This document shows positions 1 through 12,182 of a stretch of 64,000 bases of DNA, one piece after another. Every line of letters begins with the position of its first letter. Positions within the stretch are counted from its first letter, which is position 1. Both the position numbers and the translations under genes were made by a program. The DNA is from Lactarius indigo. Lineage: Eukaryota > Basidiomycota > Agaricomycetes > Russulales > Russulaceae. The stretch spans positions 285,146 to 349,145 of the forward strand of contig JAFKAC010000061.1 in the NCBI GenBank assembly GCA_025766275.1. The letters run 5' to 3'. The notes under the pieces were generated by a model. It saw nothing but the letters and a program-made list of their open reading frames with translations. It was not told the origin of the DNA and ran no database searches.

Positions 1-419
1 AGCACCCCTCGTGGAGAAGTAAAGGGCACAGAGACGATCTGCGTGGGAGGACTGGGTCGCAGGAACTCTAAATTCACAGTAACGTTCGTGTAGGCGACTG
101 TTGTCACAATATTGTTGATGTGACGCCTTGTGTGACGCACTGGCAATAAGGAGGCCCGTCAGCCAGTGTGGACAATACGGGTAGTGACAGTATTAGACCT
201 CCTTAGAGTAATAAGTGGTCCCTTCAAGCTCATGCTCACAATTCATGCACGCGTGAATAACTGAACTGAGGCGGAACTCTCATAACCCCTCGCGATGTTT
301 TTTCCCGCACCCACTTTCCTTTTTTTTTTTTTTTGATTTTCAAACTTCACTTCAGCTCAAGGTGAAAATATCAATGTATCCGTCAAGTTGCATGCGCAAC
401 ATTGTCCACCAACTCGACT

Positions 420-723
420 GAATCACCTCGAAGATCCATGCGCCTGATCCCACGCTCCCAAACGTAACCTGCGCGCCCACGATTCTGGCGCCCCCATCAA
501 CTACCAAACGAGGGTTCACCAGCCCCAACCGTTTGAACTGCGTGGCAGAGAACACCTCGTCGAGGACGACGTCGACGGGAAAGTAGTTCAAGTTCGCGGT
601 CATGATCAGCGCCTCTCCCCTCGAGGAAACCCACACGCCAAAGTCCAGCCGGTCGGGGGTGATGACGCGCGCAAAGTTGACGGGCGGTGAGGACAATGGC
701 GAAGACAGTAGGAAAGGTGTGAG
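420..723 (-). pseudogene. 3' fragment (copy D) of secreted glycoside-hydrolase-like gene
   Basis: Only the last ~100 codons of the family are present, starting at the LTPFLLSS motif and running to GAWIF. They match the C termini of the copies at 51.4-53.4 and 54.2-56.1 kb closely. The sequence upstream on the minus strand (724 onward) is unrelated, so there is no signal peptide and no barrel. At the normal stop, one extra A (ATC TTC GAG GTG, against ATC TTC GGG TGA in the intact copies) shifts the frame and the open frame runs on for about 28 codons. The 3' flank still resembles the 3' flanks of the intact copies. It is a relic and unlikely to be functional. Confidence 0.8.
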
Positions 724-2715
724 CAAGTTCATCTCAAGAGAAGTAATAGTGATGTCATCGTTGCCTTCAGGATAACTAGAAACCACGAGAATGGGACGTG
801 CAAGATCTCCAACGCATGACAGACGAGTGACAAGTTGTAGGTGGGCCAGGGTGACCGGTCACGATTCCTGCTACAATTGAATAGTTTTCTGTACCACCCA
901 TGGGACTCGACACGGTCACGACCGTCGTACAATTCAGGGAGAACGACAGCCGGGATAACTCGCGCTTCGAATCCTGACGATAGATGGCCCAGTGGTTAGT
1001 CAGGTGAAGGGTATTAGGTATGACATGGGTGTTAGGAAGATATGAACTTGAACTTGAAGAGCAACTTTCCTACTTTCTCGCTCGTACAGCGATCAGATGG
1101 TTATCGTATGAGTTATGACCCCAGCCCAAGGTGTGGATCGTCCAGAGATAAGATAAGTAGGGTGTTGGTCGATAGGAACATTGGCGGAGACAACGGTAGA
1201 GATCCGGAAGTGGTATAGTACAGCAAGATGAACGGCGACTCCAGTACGCTTTGTGTTTTTCTGCGTTTCTTGCCAGTGCGTACGGATCTATGTAGAGAAA
1301 TGCTCCCGCGCTTTATACCCTCCTAAGCGATGTGTCGTGCACCATCGGGAAGGGCGAGGGGAAGGGCGCTGTCTCCCGAGCCGCACATTCACCTCACCGC
1401 CTCCGCAGAAACAATTTCTCGTCTTTGTGCTGGAATAATAGGAGAGGGCATTGTATCTTAAGGAAAGGCCAACAGTGAAATTGAGAAGACGGATAACACG
1501 GTCCGAGTCTGTGTGTCACACGGGTCCAACACACGCGCTGCACAGAGCTACCACCATCTCTGCTTAGTTACCTACTTGCGACCACTCCTCGGTCCGCCTT
1601 GTGCGGCGTCCCGACAGAAAGTTATACCGGTGCGTCCCTCATTCAGAGAGGCCGTTATCTCGTCTCAAAGAAAAATTAACGTATGGCTTGCAGCAATTGA
1701 AACGCGTCTGAAATTTACGGGGAAACGTAGAGCTCGACAATGAGATTTCATTTTCGGCATGAGTGCTCGTCACCACCTTCTCGAATCCAAATACAGGGAC
1801 TTTGTCACCGACCGGTTGAATGCGTAGAAAGCTTGGGAGGCGTCTGGCAGACATCCGTGGTCTGCTTGACAGGCTAGGTGCCTCTATGCTATCCGTAAAG
1901 GACTTGGAGGTGTGTCGCTATGTGTATGCCGGAATCCCTTTATTGAATTCCTTTCCTTTGTAGCGGGTCGCCTCTAAGGCCCGAGCCCTCGCGTCTAGAG
2001 CCATTCCATCCTTCCTACCGTGCCACGTCCGTCCCAATCCGTCACCGGAAAACCCCATCTGCCAACGATCCAACGCCTTGCACCCCCTCACACGTCAGGT
2101 CAGGTCTTCTCACCACTGAGGATGCGAAGGCTCCCACAGCAGTAGCAGCGGCGGACGTCAGCCTGCTCCTTGGCTCTGCCGCCGGATCGGAGGCCGTCTA
2201 CGACCGGGGCACGCAACAGGGGGAGACAACGCGACGCCAGCATTTGCGGCGCAGGAGGTGCTGGCAGCGCAGCTAGCGCAAATGGTGGGTTAGCGCGGCT
2301 GCAACGGAACGCGGAGCACTTCCCCAGCGCGCTGGCGGCGGACCAGGGGGTGAGCGCCGCGGAGAAGGTGGGCGTGGACCTGGACATGATGAAGTAGGAG
2401 CACGTGCAGCTGTGGGACCACCGCGGGAAGGCACTCGGAACGACGGGTCTGACGATACCAAGTGCCGTTATCCGTCGCGATTGTGTTTTTGGTCATATTT
2501 TTGTCATCGGTTCGCATGAGAGGCCATGGGAAATGAACCAGTTACTTTTCCGATTGTTCTGTGTGTGTGTCGGTGAATTTGTCGCTCGACAAACTCACGT
2601 CACCTGGTGGCAACGAGTCGGCACCTTGCTTAGCGCGTGTACTGCCTCAATGAGTCATTCTCAACTAGAAGCACGTCACATTACACTTCGGATCACCTAT
2701 AAAAAAATACACGGA
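724..2715. other. No supported gene
   Basis: Short reading frames on both strands, none recognised. Around 2150-2450 a GC-rich stretch has several overlapping short frames; one plus-strand frame reads LARLQRNAEHFPSALAADQG, which looks protein-like, but neighbouring frames need shifts to continue it. It may be a decayed gene of unknown type. Confidence 0.4.
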
Positions 2716-5700
2716 TTACTGTAGCGATTCTATCTCGGTGTTAATACAAGTAGTCCAACTCTGCCCATGTACGAAAGTCGAAAGATCGAGACGGGTTTCA
2801 TATTCGCCAGTAACCCAGATATTACTTGGGCGATGAAGCTGTGCCCTATGTGGTGGCGGGATCCACATTAGAAGTTCACCTTTACTACCACATATCCATC
2901 CCTCCTCGTTGATCACAGAGTAGTCAGTGAAGTCGACGTGGCTTGTAGTTTCCGTATTTCCTGTCGTAGCGTTCAACATACGAATTGTTCGATCGGAAGA
3001 CCCTGAGATGATCCGGTGGCCATCAGGCGAGAATCCCACAGACGTGACCGAATGCGTGGGACCAGTAAATGGGCCGGCCTCTGTCTCTCCCGTAATCGCG
3101 TTCCATACACGAATTGTTCCATCGTCCGAGCCTGAGACGATCCGGTGGCCATCTGGCGAGAATCCCACAGACGTGACCAAATCCGTGTGACCAGTAAATG
3201 GGCCGGCCTCTGTCTCTCCCGTAGTCGCGTTCCATACACGAATTGTTTCATCGCGCGAGCCTGAGACGATCCGGTGGCCATCAGGCGAGAATCCCACAGA
3301 CGTGACCAAATCCGTGTGACCAGTAAATGGGCCGGCCTCTGTCTCTCCCGTAGTTGCGTTCCATACACGAATTGTTTGATCGTCCGAGCCTGAGACGATC
3401 CGGTGGCCATCAGGCGAGAATCCCACAGACGTGACCCAATTCGTGTGACCAGTAAATGGGCCGGCCTCTGTCTCTCCCGTAGTCGCGTTCCATACACGAA
3501 TTGTTCGATCGCGCGAGCCTGAGACGATCCGGTGGCCATCAGGCGAGAATCCCACAGACGTGACCGAATGCGTGTGACCAGTAAATGGGCCGGCCTCTGT
3601 CTCTCCCGTAGTCGCGTTCCATACACGAATTGTTCCATCGTCCGAGCCTGAGACGATCCGGTGGCCATCTGGCGAGAATCCCACAGACGTGACCCAATCC
3701 GTGTGACCAGTAAATGGGCCGGCCTCTGTCTCTCCCGTAATCGCGTTCCACACATGAATTGTTTCATCGTGCGAGCCTGAGACGATCCGGTGGCCATCAG
3801 GCGAGAATCCCACAGACGTGACCCAATTCGTGTGACCAGTAAATGGGCCGGCCTCTGTGTCCCCCGTAGTCGCGTTCCACACACGAATTGTTTCATCGAA
3901 AGAGCCTGAGACGATCCGGTGGCCATCAGGCGAGAATCCCACAGACGTGACCGAATGCGTGTGACCAGTAAATGGGCCGGCCTCTGTCTCTCCCATAATC
4001 GCGTTCCATACACGAATTGTTCGATCGTGCGAGCCTGAGACGATCCGGTGGCCATCTGGCGAGAATCCCACAGACGTGACCCAAATCGTGTGACCAGTAA
4101 ATGGGCCGGCCTCTGTCTCTCCCGTAGTCGCGTTCCATACACGAATTGTTCGATCGCGCGAGCCTGAGACGATCCGGTGGCCATCAGGCGAGAATCCCAC
4201 AGACGTGACCGAATGCGTGTGACCAGTAAATGGGCCGGCCTCTGTCTCTCCCATAATCGCGTTCCATACACGAATTGTTCGATCGTGCGAGCCTGAGACG
4301 ATCCGGTGGCCATCAGGCGAGAATCCCACAGACGTGACCCAATCCGTGTGACCAGTAAATGGGCCGGCCTCTGTCTCTCCCGTAGTCGCGTTCCATACAC
4401 GAATTGTTCCATCGTCCGAGCCTGAGACGATGCGCTGGCCATCAGGCGAGAATCCCACAGACGTGACCAAATCCGTGTGACCAGTAAATGGGCCGGCCTC
4501 TGTCTCTCCCGTAGTCGCGTTCCATACACGAATTGTTTCATCGCGCGAGCCTGAGACGATCCGGTGGCCATCAGGCGAGAATCCCACAGACGTGACCCAA
4601 TTCGTGTGACCAGTAAATGGGCCGGCCTCTGTGTCTCCCGTAGTCGCGTTCCACACACGAATTGTTCCATCGGAAGTCCCTGAGACAATCCGGTGGCCAT
4701 CCGGTGAGATTGCAACGGAAAAGACAGAAGCCCCAACGTCTTGAATCACCATCTCCGAAGAGGGCCAATGAGATAATCGACCACGTTCCACGCGTAAAAT
4801 TCGAGGAAATGAGCCGGAATAACGTGCAGAGACAAGAGAACAAGACGGCGCAAATGGTAGAGCAGAAAGGTAGACATGTGGGGCACTCTTCGCCATGATC
4901 ATCCCGAAATGCCGTATAAATACAGACGTATCATTGACGAATGATCTGAATTCATCTAGCTCTCTTTGAGAAACCTGTTGCGATCGTAGCCGTTAGTTGG
5001 TCGCCTTACTCATACAATCAACAATTGTACTCACACCTTGACCGAAGGCCAAATACACCACCAGAGCCGAGCACGCTGCCGAAGCAAGACCCAGATTGCT
5101 TGTCAAGCTAAGGACCTCCAACCAAAACAGAAGTTTCTTCTCGAACAAAGTTCGAAGTTTTCCGAACAGATTGTTTTCGAAACCAATATGTTTAATATGA
5201 TCGTCCCAGAAACGACACGCGTACAACAGAGCAGGTGGGATGTGTTGACGAATGCGGGGGTTAAGGTCTGTAACATCCTTGTTGGCAAGATATGACGTTT
5301 CGAGCTTGCAGATGTTGAATTTGAGATCTTTGAGCAGTAGACAGAGACAGGAATCGACCAATTGATGGTGAGCGTCACGAAGGTTGACACAAAAGTTTTC
5401 ACCGCTCTTCTCTTCATTTGTGAGGAAATCGCGGAACGACGTATGGAGAGGAACGATGGGAAGGGTTTCATCAGATGAATTGACGTTGCTCAACAATGAG
5501 CCAAGCCGACGGAGTAATGTAACAATGGCTTCACTGTCGTCGTCGTCGTCGTCGTCGTGAGAGACGTGTTGTTGCAGGGCCTTGTGCAGAGTGGTCAAGG
5601 AGCGGATACTGAGCGGCTCGATTGAAGCAATGACTTGTCCCAAAACTGAGCGAAAAATTAGCCGTGAGTTCTCGTGAGTGAAGTATCCTTCGAGGACTTC

Positions 5701-8202
5701 TTTGTACAACTCGTCCAAAGGATCTTGTCCTCGGCGATCCGCGGCGGGTTTCAAAAGATGTTTTATGCACTTTGTCTTGCTCAAGCCAAACACGTCGGGA
5801 GGGTTTAATATGTATCCAGATGCGACCGCCGCCCACTGAAACAGACCCTCCGCCCTTTTCGTCAGTTCGTCGCCATAAATTTTGAACACGCCTGGACAAG
5901 TGTCTGGAGGGAGCCTGTTCTGAAGAAACGCGTAGATATCGTCGTGTATCGTAGCAGCCAGCCCCCGATCATTCATATACTTGATTTTGACGCTGGACAA
6001 TCCGTCTCCGACTCGGGCGAACGCAGACACGATGGAGTGCTCAGGTCGCGAGGTGATGAGCATACGAAAATTTGATGGCAGTTTAGAAATGGCTTTAGCA
6101 AGAAATTTGTGTAACCCGTTTTCATCGACTACATCCCCACTCTCGTCCAAGGCATCAATTATGACAACAATAGGACCAACAAGGTGGAGATCCTTAAACG
6201 GCGCCAGGATAAGGCATTCGAACAGGGTACCGTAGTCACGAGTTCCAGTTCGAAGTGACGAGTTGTCTTTTACGACCTTTCCTAGCGCGGCTTTGAACGA
6301 AGGATAGCGGTCAGAGAGATCGCGAGCAAGAGTCGTGAACAGGTGATAAGCCTCCCGTTTTGATTGCTCCTTGCGCAAAAAGATAAAGGATGACGTAAGA
6401 CGATGGATTTTGTCGAAGCGACGTGCGATCTCGTGAGCAATCGATGACTTTCCCGTGCCCGCTTGCCCAAAAAGAACGAGACAACGCTCCGAAGCGGGAT
6501 CGTTCACCCAATTGTCAATAAAGTCGAGGAACCCCGTGCGTGTTCCCGTAAGACAGCCCTTGTCGGGGATGAATCGTGAACCTGTCCCATATGGGATTTC
6601 TCCGATTTTTCTATCCAGCTCTATAAGGATGGTCAGATCGATTACGTTCAAGATATCAGGTCTACGCACCGGCGTCTGACACTCGCCTAGACACCCGCTT
6701 CAGCTGGCCAGCCATCCCGTCAAGCTGACTCGAAATGATTCCCACGTCGTCCAGAATTTGGAGTGCGGTTATCTCCGTGGTGATCGTAGCCTCGTCCAAG
6801 AAAGCCTTTCGTTGTTCGAGAAGGGTAGCGCGGAAGTCCTCGATTTTTTTGTCAACTTGGCTGCCAGTATTCTTCAATATTCGCTTCCCTGAAAACCGCA
6901 TGTTTACGTCGGCCACTGAAATGGGTAAAGACTACGCACAGAATTGGGAATCGTTTGCGTATGATTGGATAAAGTCACAGCAATTACAGACATGTTGCAA
7001 CATGAGCGTAAGGATTTGTGCCTGCCTGGAATCACGTCCGATCGCTTTGAAACGGTCTTCCTGATTTGCGAAATCGAACGCATCATGTATGGCGACAAGT
7101 AAGGTTTGGACGTTGTCGTCGCGTTGAAACTGTTCTAGTACGGTCTAGCACCCAAATAAACATTGCATAAGTATTTCAACCGACAATAGTACAAACGGAT
7201 CACCTTGGGGATCGCAGAAAATAGTCCGTGTGCCATCTTTGCAATCGGGTGGAGCTGAGTACGACATTCGGCTCCGTCAAGGATCGACCAAAGAAAAAAA
7301 GGGGGCGCCGTGACGCACTTCTGAAATTGGGCTCAACGTATCCACGACCCACTTGATCCTCACGAGAGCACCTTCCCATTTATTCGAAAGATTAATTGTT
7401 GTTATATCTTTGTCGGCATCACGGAGAGCATTCTCGGGAGGTGACACAATGACCGTCAAGTAGAGCGTAACCGGCTGGCTCAACTGTCCAGACTGTCCGT
7501 CGTGGTTGGTGAGGACAAATGGGACTTCTACACCAAAGATGTTCAGCTAATCGGGTAAGTAAGGTTTCCAATAAGATACTCACCGCTTTGTGTTTCGACA
7601 GGTATTGTCATCGCATGCGTTCCGATAAGGACATCTGCGTGCAAGCGCCGCTTCTCATAAAGATGCAGTATAAGATGTGACGACGGTTGCATAGAACTGA
7701 GCCGAACTTTTAGTCAAAAAGTAAGACTGAAAAAGAAAAGTCTTACAAGGGGCCAAGCGTCTGGTCCCAGCGCGCCGTCGGTCCATCAATCTGGACGCTT
7801 TTCGTCTTCTTCAATGTCACTTCATTGGTTACAGTGACATAGAACCGTCTCTTCGGGCTGAGCTGTTTTTTGATACTTGGGAGGTCGTGTGCCCGGAGGA
7901 CTAACAAAGGGGGTAAACGGCTATCGAGGTATCGACGAGTTAGGAATTCAGTACATACCAATCACCTCAACACGGGATAGGCTTCCCTGCGATTCGGCGA
8001 TTTGAGAGCTGTCCAAGGACAGTTATTGAGCGAGCATCGCTACACAAAAGAAAGGATCGACATACCCTCTTCCTGAGATTCGCGATGCTGAGGGACCTGG
8101 GCTAGAGTAGTGGGTCACCATCAAGAAGGTCACGAGATAATAATTATCTACGCACGAATTCAAGGACGGTTGCCCGTGCTCCAAATGTTGCCCAGCGGCC
8201 AT
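2716..8202 (-). CDS. C2-NACHT-WD40 NOD-like (NLR/STAND) protein
   Basis: Predicted intracellular NLR-type receptor: an N-terminal C2 domain (about residues 40-160), a helical linker, a NACHT NTPase and a C-terminal WD40 domain. My model has 11 exons: 8202-8156, 8101-8066, 8008-7959, 7900-7747, 7696-7584, 7527-7319, 7254-7204, 7144-6940, 6888-6670, 6620-5035 and 4974-2716. All introns are 49-64 nt GT-AG and every junction keeps phase, giving 1642 aa. Visible motifs are Walker A GQAGTGKS (~413-420), Walker B VVIIDALDES, and 14 WD repeats of 43 aa (~974-1575) followed by a degenerate last blade. A DDDDDDD run lies in the NACHT-WD linker. An alternative start at 8121 skips the first exon (1633 aa); I prefer 8202 for its better start context (A at -3, G at +4). 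Family knowledge: such proteins in fungi act in non-self recognition and regulated cell death; the ligand here is unknown. Confidence 0.85.
2920..4725 (-). repeat. Tandem 129-bp WD40-encoding repeat, 14 units
   Basis: Fourteen head-to-tail 129-bp units, each one 43-aa WD40 repeat. Units 2-13 (4596-3049) are nearly identical; unit 1 (4725-4597) and unit 14 (3048-2920) are degenerate. Differences fall mainly on the codons in SGS-X-D-X and the two residues after GHT: X1 is R, D, H or F, X2 is E, G, R or Q, and the pair is NW, DL, DW, HS or IW. Units 2 and 12 encode the same 43 residues, as do units 4 and 6. This pattern suggests recent unequal exchange or conversion with diversification at a few surface positions. 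Confidence 0.95.
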
Positions 8203-9420
8203 ACTGGATAGAAGAGTATTTTGGAGGCTGGAGTGATGGGGGATAGAGTGAGCGTGGGATCCGAGCGTCTAGGTGAGCACCAGCTGTCCACGCGATAACG
8301 CCCAACCCACGCCGTGGAATTGCGAATGCTCCGACAGTTATCAAGGGTATTGTCCACCGGGGGGCTAGGAATGATTTCAATCAAACGAAGGGGACTGGAA
8401 GGGTCGCGCTCTTGGTTGCGGTAACATCTATGTAGTCATCCCGTCTCAGGCTATTGGTCTGAACCCAGAGGTAATAACATCGTGCAGCAGGGCTAGACTG
8501 GTGTAAAGGTCGGGCGATAGGGGTGATCCGGCTAAGTGGGCCGGTCAGGTGATGAGATCCGAAGAGCCGGTTCGATTGGCAATGAGAAAAGCGCGAAGTC
8601 GAATAATGAGAGAGCACGAGCGAAGATGTACAAAGGCGAAGGTAGTTCGCTTTGGAGAGGAGTTCAAGAGGCACACGAGAGGGATAGAGGAAAAACAACT
8701 GGATAATGATTCGAGTACATACGAGCGCGTTTAAATACAGTTTAGATACGTTTTTAAGGATAATAGTAGTAAAGTAAAGTAAAGAAGATACAAATACGCA
8801 TGGGCCTTTTGCAGGCATGAAACAGGAGTGTACATGACGAAGCGGTGTCGAGAAATGGGGCAGAAAGGGGCGCAAGACCCCTATGAGACTTGAGGCGTTT
8901 GAATCGAAATGGATACGGAGATGAAAGATGTTGAGCCGCCGCACATTACCGTGGCGGTGTTGTTTGGTGGGGTTCGAGTCGGCCGGGTCGAGCGTGCCGA
9001 AATGCAACATAGACTATCATATATCATTCGCTAGCTCATGTTTTTCGTGTTTTTTCTTCGAACGTACGAAATACTGCGCCGTTAGTGGCAACTAGGGTCC
9101 ACTTGGTTGGCATCCCCCATAAATTCAGGTGTAAATAAACTTAGAGTGAACAGCAGGTGCGGTGCAGTCAAGGCTCTGTTTTATACAGCTTGGTACACAC
9201 TTTACCGTGAGTACTGTCAGATCCAGTCATGCTCGTATCATGATGGCTGACTAATGTCCTGCACAGCTGCTTATATAATGCAGGGTGTTGTTGTATGTGT
9301 GGCACCCAACTGATGGACCGAGACCCTTTCCCCGTGAACCAGATACACTCGCTCCTTACTCCAAACCGTTACTCTTACTCCTCCTACTAAGTCATTCTCT
9401 TGGATAGGGCAGACATTTAT
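8203..9420. other. Intergenic, no supported gene
   Basis: Upstream region of the NLR. Open frames such as the minus-strand one at 8381-9010 have no recognisable motif and unstructured composition. I see nothing that can be called. Confidence 0.4.
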
Positions 9421-10160
9421 ATGAGATTCGTAACCATCCTTCTTCTCGTTGATGGCCCTGGTTTCGGTAAGTCCTTCATATCATATTGATCAAGGGCCAA
9501 CTCAGACCCTGTCGTTACCCGTCGTTTTGTACCCTTACGGCCACAGCGAACCCCTCTATGTCACGATTGTGGCCAAAGATGTCTCCCCTATGTCCCTCCC
9601 GTACGCTACAGCGCACGCTTGACCAGCCGCCACCCGTGGGTTCTTCGATGGTCCGCCGAAGCCCAATGCGCCATCTCTGTAAGAACATGCAGGGGACCTT
9701 GCAGGGCACTGCCTGGCGCCTGCTAGTGTTCATCAGAATAGGGGGGCCCAGACTGGCTGTCACTGCGCCCATGCATGGTGGCGGCGTAATGCGCATCCGC
9801 ATCACCACCACGAGTCTAGCGTCGCACAAGTTCGCTCCGCTCCCTGTCATCGAGGTATTCGCGCCCATTCCAGGCGGTCCGGGGGATGGTGGCAACTACG
9901 TCACCATATTGCCTATTTCTTACCCGGTGTAACAGCCTTATGAGGGCCGATTCAATGGCCCATTCTTCCACCGAGTCTACCATGCACTGGCGCTTGTAGG
10001 GACGATTGTCACCTTTGCTCTCGGTGCGTTATTTCTTTTGACGCTATCTTGGTTGGCACTGTCAACCTTGTTTTAGGTAAGGTGTGAGATCAGTGTCCTT
10101 GTGCACATGTTCTGGGTTTTGGTGGGGTTGCTCGTCCGTGCCCTTTGCAGCTACCCTGTT
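9421..10160 (+). pseudogene. Decayed gene for a small single-pass membrane protein (fungal family of unknown function)
   Basis: An ATG at 9421 opens a hydrophobic signal-like start (MRFVTILLL). Pieces of one protein then follow in shifting frames: EPLYVTIVAKDVS near 9550, HLCKNMQGTLQGTAWRLL near 9670-9735, FNGPFFHRVYHALALVG plus a hydrophobic stretch near 9950-10070, and HMFWVLVGLLVRAL near 10105-10145. The order (signal, short ectodomain, VxHAL segment, membrane helix) matches a small basidiomycete membrane-protein family I remember but cannot name. Stops (for example after ISYPV at 9930) and phase conflicts between pieces indicate decay, or introns I could not place. Confidence 0.35.
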
Positions 10161-12182
10161 CCGATCGTGGCCAGTTTGCACACCTGTGGAACAAGACGGC
10201 TGGTTGTGGGCTGCGGTTTATCGGATGTGCATCAACATTGGTGCGCAATGACTATTGATTTTTTACTGCGTCATTCACACTCTCGGCAGCTTTCTTCCGG
10301 CTACGCTCACGCGACCCAGCGTTGGTTACCGTGCGCGAAATGCCGGTGCTAGGAATCTGCTCGTAGCTATGTCCCTCACGACAGGGGCCTTTCCATGTCT
10401 TCCGCAAGCGTGGAGCCGCTCACCACTGTGCAGGAGTTTTGCCAAGGCCTGGACGAGCTTAGCCTTCTTGAGGGGTTTTCCGCAGGTGCAGCGTCCCCGT
10501 TGCCAACCTGTCCTCCACGATGCTAACCCTTGCTACCCGTGCTACCCTCCGCAGATCGTCTTGTTGTACATCCTTCGATGTTCCTTACTTCCGCATGCGT
10601 ACCGTGTTTGTTCCATATCTTATTTGGTGATATCCATCCCTGCCACCCTCGACTGCACTCACGACTGGCAGTGTAGAGCATCCAGGCCAAGCACCAGAAG
10701 GATCCTTTGTCGATATCCGAATGCGCTCTTCGGCGTGTCCCCATCTTCCCTGGGTGAGGAGTTACGATGATTGCCAGTCACAATCACCCGTGCCGCGGCA
10801 GCCTTTCTCAGACTGCCTTATACGGAAACGACACCGTGTCGAAGGTGGTGGGTGGAATGGAACAGCGTTTGTTCCCAACGGAAAACGGAACCGTTTCCTT
10901 CACACTGGAACTACGTGCTCGACCTCGCCTCGCAGCGGTCACCGGCAGCGGGCTAGACAGATGGTGAAGTGCCGCCGGAATGTTCCCCCTTTCGCCGTTC
11001 GCTACTATCACTACCCCACGTATCTTATCGACCATCCCAGATGACTTGAGAACGAACTTCTCACCATCCAACTTGCTCTTACCTTCTCCTTTCACCCGTC
11101 GGGCACATTTTTGGAGTCAAAGATGTTCCCTGTTTGTGGACTTTGCTGAGCAACTGACTTTTTTTCACTGTTTGAATTCACAGCTCCCTTCAACGTCGTC
11201 GTTGTATTTCACTCTTCACAATATCGCTTTTATTTTTATTTCCCTTCTTTGCCTTCCTTTGACTGTCTCTGTCACTTTGACATCTTCAGCGTATGGGCAT
11301 TTTGGTCTTCCCTCTCTACTGCTTCCTGTCATTGTGTACTGAATTGCGCAATAATACACACTCTCAACAAGCACTGTTTTCGTAAACACGCTCAGACTGT
11401 TTGGTCCAGTCGATGCAGGACGTTGGCTATATATGCTCAAATCGCGTTCATACTTCGTTCTATTGATGGCCCCTTCAGAGAACGCATCGTCTGTCCAGCT
11501 ATGTTTGGGCTGCGAATGGTTTCTCATCTGCAGCGTAATTCAATTCCGCCTCCGATACTCGCACTCGCGTCTGCCTTTGTTTGCTTTACTTTGTCCGAAA
11601 TCAGGATCACTTTCTCACACACATTGGGCCCGGATAGAGCCTCCGCGGCTTTTCCTCGCGTTCGTTCGCGTTCATAAGGTCACAGAATGACACCTCCGAG
11701 TCCGCCTCCATGACGCATCTCTTTTACACCGCCACTTCTCAACGACATCACGTTATCTCCCCATAGGAATCGCATTCCAGGTCAAAGAATTTACGACGTA
11801 GTACGAATATTTTGCTGGCGTCTCATATTACTTCTCACACTCCGGGTGCCCCCCCTCGGAACCCCGATAGATTGCCTAACGTGAGCGATGCCGGCGAGGA
11901 AAAGTAATTTGTGTTTGTCTTCGCCATACCTCCGTCCGAATCTTTTCTCTTTCTTGATTTGTGTGATCATCAAATGGCTGCTCATTCGCCCGAACAGAAG
12001 GTGAACTACAACGCTTGCCCCACAGAGACGTAGTCCTTATGAAAAAAGGGGGACTCCACAATCACATCGGCCCTCTCATTCTCGGTCCCCATTTGCGGCT
12101 GTTTGGACAAAAATACGAAATGGGCAAATCCCAAAACAAATCCTGCCGGTCGCGCCTCGCGGCCGACATCCGTAGTTTCTGC
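10161..12182. other. Intergenic, no supported gene
   Basis: About 2 kb with many short frames on the plus strand, pyrimidine-rich from 10980 to 11350. No domain motif, no consistent splice-joined frame. It includes the unrelated sequence that abuts the broken end of the glycoside-hydrolase-like copy C. Confidence 0.4.

Noticed and set aside
2973..4736. 587-codon minus-strand frame overlapping the WD40 array, and 70-codon frames inside it
   Set aside because: The 129-bp unit is a multiple of three, so any frame open in one unit stays open in all. The protein is a shadow of the WD40 repeats.
8381..9010. 209-codon minus-strand frame
   Set aside because: No motif, no splice-joined neighbours, composition not protein-like.
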